A DNA stretch of 64,000 nt from Planctomycetota bacterium (GCA_027063065.1 JAMOSO010000012.1:6623-70622), one strand, 5' to 3'; counted from the first letter of the stretch, positions 47,123-56,926 are shown. Numbers and translations: made by a program. Notes: a model not told the origin generated them from the sequence alone.

Positions 47123-47878
47123 TTAGCTATTATAAGTAGCAATACCTTTAAAAGAGTCAGCTTTTAGAGCAGCGCCACCAACAAGTGCACCGTCAATATC
47201 AGGTTGGTTCATAAGTTCTTTAGCGTTTTCAGGTTTTACACTGCCACCATATTGAATACGTACTTTTTGAGCTAGCTCATCGCTGTATAGATTGGCAAGA
47301 ATTTGACGTGCTTGAGCATGTGTTTCTTGAGCCATTTCAGGTGTAGCAACTTTACCAGTTCCTATTGCCCATACTGGTTCGTAAGCTACGGTTATTTTTT
47401 CCATATCTTCGGCACTAATGCCGTCAAGGGCAGCGGTTAGCTGTGTTTTAATTACTTTTTCAGTAATGCCACCTTCGCGTTCTTCTAAAGTTTCTCCAAT
47501 GCATAAAATTGGCAATAAGCCTTCCGCTAGGATTTTTTTAGTTTTTGCATTTACGATAGCGTCTGTTTCGCCAAAAATGGTGCGACGTTCAGAATGGCCA
47601 ACTAATGCATAAGTTGCGCCTACAGCTTTTACCATTTCAGTTGTTACTTCACCAGTAAATGCACCTTCGTTGTTTTCAGAACAATTTTGCGAACCGACAC
47701 CTATGTTTGAACCAGCTAATATCTTAGCAACGCCTTCAAGGGCAATGGGGTTAGTGCATACTGCTAAATCAACGTCATTAATGTCCGCTAAGGCTTCTTT
47801 TAATTCAGTGGCATAAGCACGAGCCTTATCGGCAGTAAAAAACATTTTCCAATTTCCAGCGATAAAAATTTTTCTCAT
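47123..47878 (-). CDS. tpiA: Triosephosphate isomerase
   Basis: A 251-aa glycolytic TIM barrel. The catalytic set is complete: Lys in AGNWKMF, His in VGHSERR, Glu in VAYEPVWAIGTG, and the phosphate-binding YGGSVKPENAKEL and GALVGGAAL. AAGGAG lies upstream of ATG 47878. It is the middle gene of pheA-tpiA-secG. Confidence 0.98.
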   Translation of the reverse strand: MRKIFIAGNWKMFFTADKARAYATELKEALADINDVDLAVCTNPIALEGVAKILAGSNIGVGSQNCSENNEGAFTGEVTTEMVKAVGATYALVGHSERRTIFGETDAIVNAKTKKILAEGLLPILCIGETLEEREGGITEKVIKTQLTAALDGISAEDMEKITVAYEPVWAIGTGKVATPEMAQETHAQARQILANLYSDELAQKVRIQYGGSVKPENAKELMNQPDIDGALVGGAALKADSFKGIATYNS

Positions 47879-47889
47879 AATATTACTCC

Positions 47890-48969
47890 TTAGTTGTTTT
47901 GTGGTGTTGTAATAGGAAATGACCCAAGAACCTGTACTTGTTTAGCTATTTGACTGAGCTCTTTAATTAAATTAGCTACATTAGGATCTTCGGCATGACC
48001 GTTAAAGTCTATAAAGAAAATATAATCCCAAGCTCTAGTTCTTAATGGACGGGATTCTATTTTAGTTAATGTTACGTTATGCGTTTTAAAAGGTGATAGT
48101 ATATTTATTAATGCTCCAACTTCATCATGGGCTTCAACAATAATTGATGTTCTATCTTTGCCAGTTGCACCTGCAAATGTATCGGCAATTACAAAAAATC
48201 TAGTAGTATTTTTACTATCATCTTCTATGTTTGTTTTAATTGTTTTTAAGCCATATAGTTCAACTGCTTCGATAGAGCATATTGCAGCAGAGCCTTCTTC
48301 GTCAACTACTAGCTGGGCTGCTTTAGTTGTGGAAGCGGTTTCAATTAGTTCTGCATCAGGGTAATGATTTGCCAAGTATTTGCGACATTGAGCAAACGGT
48401 TGAGGATGAGAATAAATCCTTTTTATTTTAGTGTCGCTTTTAACTGCCAAATTTTGATGAATTGCACAATAAATATCGGCACAAATTTTAAGGTTATTAT
48501 CAGCTAACATATCTAATGTTTGATAGATAGATCCTTCCATAGAGTTCTCAGCAGGAACAACGCCATAGGCAATGGTGCCGCTTGAAACGGCTTTGAATAC
48601 TTCTGGTATTGAGGCTTGTGCAACCGTTTCAATAGAGTTGCCAAATTTGGATTTGGCAGCTAAATGTGTAAAGCTTGCTTCGGGGCCTAAATAAGCAACT
48701 TTAATAGGTTTTTCCATAGCAATAGATGCCGACATTATTTCTCGCCATATATTACGCATCATAAAATCAGGTATTTTTTGTCCCGCTTCTTGATTTAGTT
48801 TTGTAATTTTGTCATATACAGCTTTTTCACGGTCTGGGGCAAATGGGTTTGCATTGTTTTTATGTTTTAAAGCACCGATTTGTTTTACAATATTAGAGCG
48901 TTCACTAAGGATAGATACTAACCGTTGGTCAATTTCGTCGATATTTTGTCGTAAATCCTTTAAACTCAT
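47890..48969 (-). CDS. pheA: Bifunctional chorismate mutase / prephenate dehydratase
   Basis: A 359-aa P-protein for phenylalanine synthesis. Residues 1-85 are an AroQ chorismate mutase (LRQNIDEIDQRLVSILSERSNIV). Residues about 90-270 are prephenate dehydratase (VAYLGPEASFTHLAA, VPAENSMEGSIYQTLD, NTTRFFVI with the catalytic Thr). The final 80 residues are an ACT domain with the ESRPL motif, so Phe feedback is expected. A near-consensus promoter lies directly upstream. Confidence 0.97.
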   Translation of the reverse strand: MSLKDLRQNIDEIDQRLVSILSERSNIVKQIGALKHKNNANPFAPDREKAVYDKITKLNQEAGQKIPDFMMRNIWREIMSASIAMEKPIKVAYLGPEASFTHLAAKSKFGNSIETVAQASIPEVFKAVSSGTIAYGVVPAENSMEGSIYQTLDMLADNNLKICADIYCAIHQNLAVKSDTKIKRIYSHPQPFAQCRKYLANHYPDAELIETASTTKAAQLVVDEEGSAAICSIEAVELYGLKTIKTNIEDDSKNTTRFFVIADTFAGATGKDRTSIIVEAHDEVGALINILSPFKTHNVTLTKIESRPLRTRAWDYIFFIDFNGHAEDPNVANLIKELSQIAKQVQVLGSFPITTPQNN

Positions 48970-49005
48970 ACGGTTACACTATCCAAAAACATTAATAAAG
49001 GCGTT

Positions 49006-49033
49006 ATTGTAGTGGTTATGATTTCAGTGTCAA
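49006..49033 (-). promoter_or_regulatory. Promoter of pheA-tpiA-secG
   Basis: On the minus strand TTGACA, a 16-nt spacer, then TACAAT, about 37 bp before the pheA ATG. I see no attenuator-like leader peptide rich in Phe codons. Confidence 0.65.
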
Positions 49034-49078
49034 TGAATTAAGATTTATAGACTAAGACTGATATTAGACAGTATTATA

Positions 49079-49609
49079 TTATTTGCGTCTTTTGGTGTAT
49101 TCTATAATTTTACTATTTGGCAGTTGGTCACTTGATGGGCCATTGCGTATAAAAAAGACTTTCATTTTTTTATGCTTTAAAAAAGCAGGTTTTGATGAAC
49201 TCTAACATACTATAATGGCAATTTGCTTATCGCTAATAGTTATTATGTGCAACTTGAATATGTGGCAAATTCTGCACCAATATGTTCAGCAATAAGATTT
49301 TTAAAATGCAAATGACACCTATCCTCATTTTCAAATTTATCTTCATTTAGACCAAATGTCTCACCGCTATCTGTTACTCCAATTAAGATAATACCACCTT
49401 TAGTATTTAAAAAAGCAACAATACCTTTAAGCCATGCTGTTTCTATTTCTTTGCCAAACTATTGGTGTGTAGATTCATGCGCATGGTGGATTAAATTCGA
49501 CAGTGTTGCTTTCACCAATTTTAATAATATCTTTGATACTTTCTATGGGGTTGTTTGTGTCAAATAGGTTTGCAGTAACAGAGAGGGCAATATTTTTTTT
49601 ACCAGCCAT
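49079..49609 (-). pseudogene. Decayed AlbA_2 (Schlafen-like) putative DNA-binding domain gene
   Basis: Joining reading frames on the minus strand recovers a recognisable protein: ATG 49609, then [96 protein letters not shown] and FFIRNGPSSDQLP up to TAA at 49079-49081. This is the AlbA_2 family pattern. At least two frameshifts (near VEF and near HTNS), a stop after [10 protein letters not shown] and a stop within IIVC-SSS disrupt it. Such proteins are often accessory or defence-associated. The remnant fills the gap between pheA and fabV. Confidence 0.8.
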
Positions 49610-49642
49610 AATGCCCCATATAATTGCTATATGGGGCATTAT
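49608..49642. terminator. 15-bp perfect inverted repeat at the 3' end of fabV
   Basis: Arms 49608-49622 and 49628-49642 are exact complements around loop ATTGC; it starts 3 bp beyond the fabV stop. There is no U-run on either strand. The start codon of the AlbA_2 remnant lies within the outer arm. Probably the fabV terminator or a processing stem. Confidence 0.55.
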
Positions 49643-49644
49643 TG

Positions 49645-50835
49645 TTAAGTTAGTTTTAAATCTATTTCGACATCGGCATCGTAGTCGACGCCTTCAAAGC
49701 CAAAACCAAAAAGCGAGAGAAATTCTTGCTTGTAGCCTTCGATGTCTGTGATTTCAGTGATGTTATCAGAATCTAAATTGTCCCATATTTTGCCTATTTC
49801 TTCTTGAACATCTTCACGCATTTCTAAATCATCAACTCTTATACGTCCTTTTTCGTCCAATAAAGGCTCTTGTCCAGAAAATAATTTACTGGCAAACAAC
49901 CGGTAACATTGTTCGATGCATCCTTCTTGAATGCCTTTATCTTTCATTACTCTATATAATAATGAAATATATAAAGGCATAACGGGAATGGCCGAGCTAG
50001 ATTGAGTTACTAAAGCTTTGTTGACAGAAGCGTAAGCTTTGCCATTAATGTCTTTTAAAAGCTCGGTGATTTCAGGAGCTGTGGCTTCTAGATGGTCTTT
50101 TGCTCCGCCGATTGTGCCTTTACCGTATATGGATTGGGTAATTTTTGGGCCTCTATAGCTATATGCTACTGTGAGGCAGTCTTCTGCTAAAACATTGGCT
50201 TCTTTTAACGCCTTCATCCACATAAACCAATCTTCACCACCCATTACTATTTTTGTATGCTCAATTTCTTCTTCAGAGGCGGTTTCTATTGATACTGGTG
50301 TTACTTTACAATTGTTGACATCTAAAGTTTTACACTCATATTTTTTTTCGATGGGTTTTAAAACAGATGCGTAGTTTATGCCTGTATCAGGGTGTGTTCT
50401 TCTTGGTGAGGCCAATGAGTATATGACTAAGTCCACAGATTTCATGGAAGATTTAATTTCTTCGATGGTTTGCTGTTTAAGTTCGTTAGAAAAAGCGTCA
50501 CCGTTTATGCTTTTGGCGTACAATCCTTTTGCTCTTGCTTTTTCTTCAAAAGCTACCGAGTTGTACCAGCCTGCAGATGCGGGGCGTTTTTTCTTGGTGT
50601 CGGCAGGGCGTTCAAAGAAGACTCCTAATGTGTCTGCTCCGTATCCAAATGCAGCGGTTATGCGTGATGCTAAACCATAACCATTTGATGCGCCTATAAC
50701 TAACACTCGGCTTGGGCCCTTGCCTGCTTTGGGTTGGGCTTCAATGTAATCGATTTGCTGCTGTACATTTGCGGCACACCCTTGTGGGTGAGCTGTTGTA
50801 CATAGAAATCCACGTATTTTTGGTCGTACTATCAT
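49645..50835 (-). CDS. fabV: Enoyl-[acyl-carrier-protein] reductase FabV
   Basis: A 396-aa FabV/TER-type NADH-dependent enoyl reductase for fatty acid synthesis. Typical features: MIVRPKIRGFLCTTAHPQGC at the N-terminus, VLVIGASNGYGLASRI for NADH, RPASAGWYN, and the Y-X8-K catalytic pair in YSYRGPKITQSIYGKG. The C-terminal GFGFEGVDYDADVEIDL is also usual. FabV is usually insensitive to triclosan. No other enoyl reductase is in the window. Confidence 0.97.
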   Translation of the reverse strand: MIVRPKIRGFLCTTAHPQGCAANVQQQIDYIEAQPKAGKGPSRVLVIGASNGYGLASRITAAFGYGADTLGVFFERPADTKKKRPASAGWYNSVAFEEKARAKGLYAKSINGDAFSNELKQQTIEEIKSSMKSVDLVIYSLASPRRTHPDTGINYASVLKPIEKKYECKTLDVNNCKVTPVSIETASEEEIEHTKIVMGGEDWFMWMKALKEANVLAEDCLTVAYSYRGPKITQSIYGKGTIGGAKDHLEATAPEITELLKDINGKAYASVNKALVTQSSSAIPVMPLYISLLYRVMKDKGIQEGCIEQCYRLFASKLFSGQEPLLDEKGRIRVDDLEMREDVQEEIGKIWDNLDSDNITEITDIEGYKQEFLSLFGFGFEGVDYDADVEIDLKLT

Positions 50836-50964
50836 TTTAGATATTCTATGTTTTTAAAGTTAAAATACAAGAGGCTTTATTTCTTTATTTTGAGATGATA
50901 GAATAAGGTTTTAGTTCTGCTGCTCTTTGTGGTTTGGACATAATCCAGCATAAAGGACGTGTAA

Positions 50965-52164
50965 ATGAAATTTGATGAAATTAACTTAAAACCCGAGCTT
51001 CAGAAGGCTTTTAAAAAAATGGGTTTCACCGATTTAACCCCTATTCAAGAAAAAACTTTACCTTTGGTAATGGATGGTAAAGATATATTAGGTATTGCTC
51101 AAACAGGTTCTGGTAAGACGTCTGCTTGTGCAGTGCCAGTAGTTCAACGGGTTGACGATACTAAAAATACCTTGCAAGCTTTGATTTTAGTGCCTACAAG
51201 GGAGCTTGCTTTACAATATGAAGAAGAGGTTTCGAGGGTTGCTAAATTTAGTAAGGTAAAGGCGTTTGCTGTGTGTGGCGGTATGGATATGTCTCCTCAG
51301 TTGGCAAAGCTTAAAGATGGTGTCCATATATTAGTAGCTACTCCGGGTAGGTTGATAGATATGTTGTATAATACTGATTTAAAGTTATCTGATGTTGCTA
51401 CGGTTGTGTTGGATGAGGCTGATGAGATGTTGAAAATGGGTTTTGTTGAGGATGTTGATTTTATTATGTCCTGTCTTGTGCATAAGCATCAGACTTTGCT
51501 GTTTTCAGCTACGATGCCCAAAGAAATAGAGCGTTTGACAAAAGCTATATTGCATGAGCCTGTTACAGTTCGTTTGACTACAGGTGAAAAGAGAATGCCC
51601 ACTAGTTTGGAACATTTTTTTAAAAAGGTGCATTGGAAAGAACGTTTAAATGATTTGTTTCAATACTTAGAGACGGAACAGGTGGGTCAAGCTATACTAT
51701 TTGTTAATAGTCGCGATAAAGTTACGGAATTATCTAGCGCATTAAATAAAAAATTTGATTCAGTTGAATGTATTCATGGTGGTTTGGAGCAAATTAAAAG
51801 ATCTAATATTTTTAATAAATTTAAAAGTAAAAAAATCAAATTTATGGTAGCTACAGATGTTGCTGGTAGGGGTTTAGATTTTGATCATGTAACCCATGTA
51901 ATTAATTATGATTTTCCTTTTAATTTAGAATCTTATACGCACAGAACGGGGCGTGCAGGACGTATGGGGCGCAAGGGTGTGGCTTTGACTTATGTGGGTA
52001 ATAGGGATTTGTTTGAGGTGAAAAAATTAGAAGATAAATTGCAGTTAGATGCTAAATGGCTTGGAGTACAGCCAGATTTGTCTAAGGCTAAGAAACAGTC
52101 GGGGGCGTTTCAAGGTGGTAAAAAAGGTGTTTACAAAAAACACAGATCTAAGTCTGCGAGATAG
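50965..52164 (+). CDS. DEAD-box ATP-dependent RNA helicase
   Basis: A 399-aa helicase. Q-motif [15 protein letters not shown], motif I AQTGSGKT, Ia [35 protein letters not shown] and [12 protein letters not shown] are all present. The basic tail after the core is short ([14 protein letters not shown]), like small RhlE/DeaD-type proteins acting in ribosome assembly or mRNA turnover. AAAGGA lies 10 nt before the ATG. Confidence 0.94.
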   Translation: MKFDEINLKPELQKAFKKMGFTDLTPIQEKTLPLVMDGKDILGIAQTGSGKTSACAVPVVQRVDDTKNTLQALILVPTRELALQYEEEVSRVAKFSKVKAFAVCGGMDMSPQLAKLKDGVHILVATPGRLIDMLYNTDLKLSDVATVVLDEADEMLKMGFVEDVDFIMSCLVHKHQTLLFSATMPKEIERLTKAILHEPVTVRLTTGEKRMPTSLEHFFKKVHWKERLNDLFQYLETEQVGQAILFVNSRDKVTELSSALNKKFDSVECIHGGLEQIKRSNIFNKFKSKKIKFMVATDVAGRGLDFDHVTHVINYDFPFNLESYTHRTGRAGRMGRKGVALTYVGNRDLFEVKKLEDKLQLDAKWLGVQPDLSKAKKQSGAFQGGKKGVYKKHRSKSAR

Positions 52165-52172
52165 GTAAAGCG

Positions 52173-52496
52173 TCTACGCACGATAATCCAATTTATATAG
52201 TCGATGATATTGTACATTATACAGTTGCAAATATGCCAGGGGCAGTTGCGCTTTCTTCTGCATAGGCACTTACCAGTACGACGTTGTCGTATGGTGTAAG
52301 TTAAGTATTGCTGATAACGGGGCTGAAAAAAGCTTGTTTGCTAAATAGTGGCTTGTTAAAAGGTTTAAATGTTTATAAGGATAGTTGTGTGTATCGTTCG
52401 GTGGCCGACGGTTTAGGTGTTGGGTATGTTTCTGCAAATGAATTAATTGCTCGATATAAGATAGATATTAAAGCTCTTGATATTGTTTTTTTTTGA
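52173..52496 (+). pseudogene. 3' remnant of an alanine dehydrogenase gene
   Basis: One reading frame gives [18 protein letters not shown], then [11 protein letters not shown], a TAG stop, ALTSTTLSYGVS, a TAA stop, and LLKGLNVYKDSCVYRSVA with VGYVSANELI. This is the C-terminal third of alanine dehydrogenase (Ald). The first two thirds are missing and no start or ribosome site is present. It begins 8 bp after the helicase stop and explains most of the 420-bp gap. Confidence 0.85.
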
Positions 52497-52513
52497 GCTA
52501 TTATACTACGTGT

Positions 52514-52544
52514 GATATATGTAATATATCAGTTGTTTTATAAT
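52514..52544 (+). promoter_or_regulatory. Palindrome and -10 box before the secreted-protein gene
   Basis: GATATAT (52514-52520) and ATATATC (52524-52530) form a perfect 7-bp inverted repeat, 9 bp ahead of TATAAT (52539-52544). No good -35 is visible, so activator dependence is possible. Confidence 0.3.
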
Positions 52545-52584
52545 ATATATTAGAAAGTTAACCCTTATTATTTAGGAGAAGATT

Positions 52585-53169
52585 ATGGGGATATGTAAAA
52601 ATGTAGCAGTAACAGTGTTAATGGTTGGTTTGTTAGCAACCACAGCTTTTGCAAGCGGTAAAGTAAATACGTGGGGTCGTGTTGATATAACCGGCTTAAG
52701 CCCACGGATAAAACTGGATATGGTTAGATCTGAAACTAGCAAACAGGTAAATTTTTTACGTCAAACTTGGCGCAAAAATTTAGCACCATATTGTTTGTCA
52801 TCACATATTTTTTTTACTGAAGATGTGTGGCGTCATATTCGCTTAACTATTATGCCTGGAGCTAGCGGTGAAATAAATGTAATGTTTTTAGGTGCATATC
52901 GTCCTAAAGCTCAGGAAGAGGAATTTGGTTCGCCTTGGTATCAATACACCAATATCAAAATTAATGGTAATGAAGTCAATTTAGAAGATGATACAAATTG
53001 GAAATTTAAAGGTGGTTCAAAGTTTATTAATGCAGTTGGACCAAACGGTGAAAATGTCAAATGTGTATTGGGCAAAGTGCACTCTAATGCTGTATATCGT
53101 GCTCCGGCTATAAAGAACACTAAAATGGTTATCGAATTTGACGTAAAATTAAATAAAATAGCTAAATAA
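52585..53169 (+). CDS. Secreted protein of unknown function
   Basis: A 194-aa protein with signal peptide ending TTAFA-SG. The mature part looks mainly beta (VDITGLSPRIKLDMV, HIRLTIMPGASGEINVMFLG, KMVIEFDVKLNK) with a conserved-looking WYQYTNIKINGNEV. It could be a carbohydrate-binding or DUF-type jelly roll, but I cannot name it. TTAGGAGAAG precedes ATG 52585, and a strong terminator follows, so it is a single-gene unit. Confidence 0.7.
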   Translation: MGICKNVAVTVLMVGLLATTAFASGKVNTWGRVDITGLSPRIKLDMVRSETSKQVNFLRQTWRKNLAPYCLSSHIFFTEDVWRHIRLTIMPGASGEINVMFLGAYRPKAQEEEFGSPWYQYTNIKINGNEVNLEDDTNWKFKGGSKFINAVGPNGENVKCVLGKVHSNAVYRAPAIKNTKMVIEFDVKLNKIAK

Positions 53170-53192
53170 TACAAGTTAATTATATAATTAAT

Positions 53193-53227
53193 AAAAAAGG
53201 CCTCAATGTAATGTTGAGGCCTTTTTT
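53193..53227. terminator. Strong bidirectional intrinsic terminator
   Basis: AAAAAAGGCCTCAA (53193-53206) and TTGAGGCCTTTTTT (53214-53227) pair fully around a 7-nt loop, giving a U-run in both directions between convergent genes. Confidence 0.92.
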
Positions 53228-53228
53228 A

Positions 53229-55886
53229 TTAGTCTTTTAATATTTTTAAATTATTAGGTAACACAAAGTATGGCATACATTGTTTGTAGACTAATTTATT
53301 TTTATAAAATAATAATTTACCTGCTTCTTGGGCACTTTTTTCAAAAAGACGATAATGTCTACGCCAATTCATTTTATCATTTTCATCTTTGTATATCATT
53401 GCTTTTTCTCGTGCTTCTTTTGATTTATGTCTAAAATCCCATCGGCATCTGGCAAAAGCTGCTACAAAGGTGTCGCTTGTGACCCAGTTAGAACCTGCCG
53501 AAGCAATGCAACTATCCCATCTAAAATCTGATAGGCAATCTACAAGCTGATAACGCAAACCCATATTGTTATTAATAAACATAGGTAATATAAGTCTCCC
53601 CTCTGAAGAGTCTGTGGCAGGCTCCATACTAAAGCCTGTTTGTCCACCGCCTGGAGCTATAATGCAGATAGCAGGACATGATGTTATTAATGAGTTTTTG
53701 CGTGCTTTATGGGGTATTAATGTTAAATCAAAGAGGCTGGGATCATTATGTAAAATATTGTTTAGGTTGTTTGAAACTTGTTTAACAGTGCTAATTTGAG
53801 GTTTATTGACTTGTAATTCTTCTGCTAAAACTTCTGGAATATGCGATTCTTTTAGTTTATTCATAAGTCGTATTTTGGCGCGTAGATTTTTAACTTCTTT
53901 AGAAATCCAATGTTTTTGTGGAAATTCATCTGTAAAATGATTTTTTTCAAAATCGCCAGATAAGTTTTCTTGCATCTCTATTATCTTTTTTAGCATCGTT
54001 TTAGCACGACTTTTTTTGATGCGCGCACTATGGGCTAATTCATCGATTTGATCATATTTTTCTCTATTTGACTTTTTAGTTTCTTTTAATTGTTGTAAAT
54101 AATATTTATGATCACGACTTGTATCTTGAATACGTTGGTTTAACACTTCTATTTGTTGTGTATAAATCCGTTCTAATCTATATTCTGTTGCTACTCTTCG
54201 CAAGATTCTATCTTGTTTCCATTCTGTTGAGCCACGTTGGTTGAGTTCCATAAATTCATCAAAACTGGGCGCTACTTTATGTTTTATTAATAATTCGATT
54301 AATTCATCAAAATATACACAATGCATTTCTTGGTGGTTAAATTTAAAATTAATAGAGCGTATTTTCATAATCTCCGGTATATAAGCTTTGGCATTTTTTG
54401 GCATATTAATTAGTTGCTCAGGTACTTTTCCACATCTTAAAAATTGACGTAGTGCCATAGCACGTTTATTTTTTTTATTTGCTAAATCACCCCATAAAAT
54501 TGCGATATCTGTATATAAGTGCCAAAATTCATCAATGATATTTAAATTTAAATCATTAATTTCTAAATCTATAAAGCTTGCCCAACTGTGTTGATATTTT
54601 AATAAGTATCTTTTTAAGGCAATGTCAGCTTCGTTGGTTAATTTGTCTTGTTTATTTAATTTTAATGATGTGTCAGTTTCTATCCGGTTTTTTAAATTTT
54701 TAATAAAATCTGTTAAAAATTTTTGCAATTCATTTCTAAATAGGATCTTAGATATGTAATTAATTGCAGAATTAACTTCTATCCCCCAGATATTAAGGCA
54801 ACTTTGACCAAGTTTGCTATAACTGATGGTTTGGCATATTTCTAAGCGTGTTTTATATATATTTTTGACAATTTCGCTTTGTTCTTCAATTAATAAATTA
54901 ATTTGATCCCATTGCGCGGATAAATTTGCACTATTTTTAGGACAAGGTTTTGTGGGGTATGGTTTGAAATTGTTTAAAGAATTACGATAGTTTAGTATGG
55001 TTTTATGCCATCGTTTTATCTGAATATGTAATGTATGTAATGGGGAATCGGCTGCAAATCCTGCGCTAAGTTTTTCTAGGTATGACGAATAGGCTTTGAA
55101 TTGATGTAATAATTCTAAGTATGTTTCAAACAGTTTATCGATGCCAAGTTGCGTGGTTGTATTAGTATGATTAATGTTTGTGTTAATGGCGTTTTGTTTT
55201 GTTACGGTGTTTTTTGTTATGGGTATTTCTAATTTAAATTGTGTATTTAATACATTTTTCCAATTATTTTTTGATATTAAAATTGGTTTGGTGTCCATCA
55301 TTTTTTCTAATACCACCGCTATTCTATGGTATTCTTTGGGAGAATCTATATCGGCCCATACAAATATAAAATCGGCATTTTTTACCCGTTCTTTAAATGT
55401 CGAAACTTCTTCTCGGTTTTGCATAGAAGGGATTTGGCAAGTTCTAGGTATTGCCCCATACTTACTTAAAGTGCTTTCTAAGCTGGAATAATTTGTATTT
55501 GGAGGGATAATTAAAATTATATGTTTATCTGTTAAATTAAAATCTATTAAATCATTGTTTTGTTTATTGTGTTTTCTTGTGTCTATGCTGGCAGTTATTG
55601 GTTTTATCTGTTTTATCAATCTTTGTTGTATTTCAATTTTAATTTTATCTGATGATCCGGCGATGATTTCGATATGGGGCAGAGTATACATTAAACGTAA
55701 AAATTTGCCTAAGCCAGATTCTTTACTTGGTGGGTTTTCCCAAATAATTAGGGCTTGCTCTTTAAAAATATCCAAAGAAATATTATTGTCGATAGTTTTA
55801 ATTTGTTTAACCTTCTCAGCCAACTTTTTTATAATAGTGCTTTTAAGAATATTGTTAGTTTTTAAATAAACAGTGGTATTGTTCAT
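53229..55886 (-). CDS. Large protein of unknown function (885 aa)
   Basis: I do not recognise this family. Residues about 1-110 and 120-230 each look like a small alpha/beta fold (SLDIFKEQALIIWENPP; KHIILIIPPNTNYSS then ADFIFVWADIDSP). Residues about 250-690 are long, charged and helical, probably coiled coil around 580-660. The last 160 residues are compact and Trp/Arg-rich (CIIAPGGGQTGFSMEP, LVDCLSDFRWDSC, FARCRWDFRHKS). There is no signal peptide or membrane segment. It starts 11 bp after truD and appears to be the last gene of hldE-truD-885. Confidence 0.6.
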   Translation of the reverse strand: MNNTTVYLKTNNILKSTIIKKLAEKVKQIKTIDNNISLDIFKEQALIIWENPPSKESGLGKFLRLMYTLPHIEIIAGSSDKIKIEIQQRLIKQIKPITASIDTRKHNKQNNDLIDFNLTDKHIILIIPPNTNYSSLESTLSKYGAIPRTCQIPSMQNREEVSTFKERVKNADFIFVWADIDSPKEYHRIAVVLEKMMDTKPILISKNNWKNVLNTQFKLEIPITKNTVTKQNAINTNINHTNTTTQLGIDKLFETYLELLHQFKAYSSYLEKLSAGFAADSPLHTLHIQIKRWHKTILNYRNSLNNFKPYPTKPCPKNSANLSAQWDQINLLIEEQSEIVKNIYKTRLEICQTISYSKLGQSCLNIWGIEVNSAINYISKILFRNELQKFLTDFIKNLKNRIETDTSLKLNKQDKLTNEADIALKRYLLKYQHSWASFIDLEINDLNLNIIDEFWHLYTDIAILWGDLANKKNKRAMALRQFLRCGKVPEQLINMPKNAKAYIPEIMKIRSINFKFNHQEMHCVYFDELIELLIKHKVAPSFDEFMELNQRGSTEWKQDRILRRVATEYRLERIYTQQIEVLNQRIQDTSRDHKYYLQQLKETKKSNREKYDQIDELAHSARIKKSRAKTMLKKIIEMQENLSGDFEKNHFTDEFPQKHWISKEVKNLRAKIRLMNKLKESHIPEVLAEELQVNKPQISTVKQVSNNLNNILHNDPSLFDLTLIPHKARKNSLITSCPAICIIAPGGGQTGFSMEPATDSSEGRLILPMFINNNMGLRYQLVDCLSDFRWDSCIASAGSNWVTSDTFVAAFARCRWDFRHKSKEAREKAMIYKDENDKMNWRRHYRLFEKSAQEAGKLLFYKNKLVYKQCMPYFVLPNNLKILKD

Positions 55887-55897
55887 AATTTATTGTT

Positions 55898-56923
55898 TTA
55901 GGTTATAAAGAACTCTCTTAACAAATTGGTTGCATATGAGCCTTTCGGTAAGCTAAATTGAAAGCTTAATCCTTGTGGGTGTTGGGTTATATCTAGTGCA
56001 TTTAACCAGATAATTCCCATACGTCTACTTCCTGGTAGACGAGCTTTTTTAAATAATTCACTGTCTATACCTTCTTGAATAAATATTTGTGTTTCAATTT
56101 CAGCAGGTTTACCTTGTGTTGGTGGTATTTTATAGCCAGGTAATGCGCCTGTATAACATATTTCACGATTTTCAAAACGTTGTTGTTCGATAGTTGGTTC
56201 TTCTACAGTAAATAATCCGCCACGTTGTGTGCCTTTGGCTAAATCTCCAGCTAAAATATTTTGGTAATCCCCATTTTCAATGCGAGTTTTGAGCCATAAA
56301 TTAAAAATATAACTTTGATATGCACTGTGTAATAAATCGCGTAAGTTGCGCTTGCGTTCGCGATATTCGCCGTTTAGCAATGCTTTGCCTTTGTTGATGT
56401 TTTTTTCGTGAAATCCAAAACGCTGTTCACCAAAAAAGTTTGGTAAACCGTATTTTAAAATGGTTTTTTTAATTGGTAAAATATCATCTAACAATGCACC
56501 GGTATGCACATTGATTATAAATCTATTACCTAACAAATGCCCCATTCTTAATTTGTTGATATGCCTACCATAGCTATTGATTTTGTATGGTAGGGCATCT
56601 TTTATTTTTTTGATTAGGTCGTCTTCGTTATCGTGTGGTAAATTGATACTAAAGGTTTGTGTAGTAGTAGCCCATTTATCTTTACGTCCAGCACAACCTA
56701 TATCACGACTGCGAATGTTTAACAGTTTACTCAGGTTTTCTAAAACCTGAGTGGTGCTTTCTTCTTGGCGCGTTAATGAGATATACAAGTGGTCTCCATG
56801 TCCAACGGGTTTGTAAAGCGGTATTTCTGAGACGATAAAGTCTTGAGCAGTGGTTTTAATTTCGCCTTTTTGGCGTAAATTTTGATGTAGGTAGGGCAGG
56901 CTTTGTATATGGTTAATTGGCAT
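55898..56923 (-). CDS. truD: tRNA pseudouridine(13) synthase TruD
   Basis: A 341-aa pseudouridine synthase. Landmarks: IKTTAQDFIVSEIPLY at the N-terminus, the catalytic Asp in GCAGRKDKWATTTQ, LRMGHLLGNRFIINV, LPNFFGEQRFG, and the TRUD insertion with AYQSYIFNLWL. Starts 3 bp after the hldE stop. Confidence 0.95.
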   Translation of the reverse strand: MPINHIQSLPYLHQNLRQKGEIKTTAQDFIVSEIPLYKPVGHGDHLYISLTRQEESTTQVLENLSKLLNIRSRDIGCAGRKDKWATTTQTFSINLPHDNEDDLIKKIKDALPYKINSYGRHINKLRMGHLLGNRFIINVHTGALLDDILPIKKTILKYGLPNFFGEQRFGFHEKNINKGKALLNGEYRERKRNLRDLLHSAYQSYIFNLWLKTRIENGDYQNILAGDLAKGTQRGGLFTVEEPTIEQQRFENREICYTGALPGYKIPPTQGKPAEIETQIFIQEGIDSELFKKARLPGSRRMGIIWLNALDITQHPQGLSFQFSLPKGSYATNLLREFFIT

Positions 56924-56926
56924 AAT

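Noticed and set aside
49503-49751. Plus-strand 82-codon ORF
   Set aside because: It lies opposite the AlbA_2 remnant and the fabV 3' end; the minus-strand reading carries all recognisable homology.
52308-52496. A 62-codon ORF as an independent small gene
   Set aside because: It is in frame with the alanine dehydrogenase remnant and encodes its C-terminus, starting at a TTG with no ribosome site.
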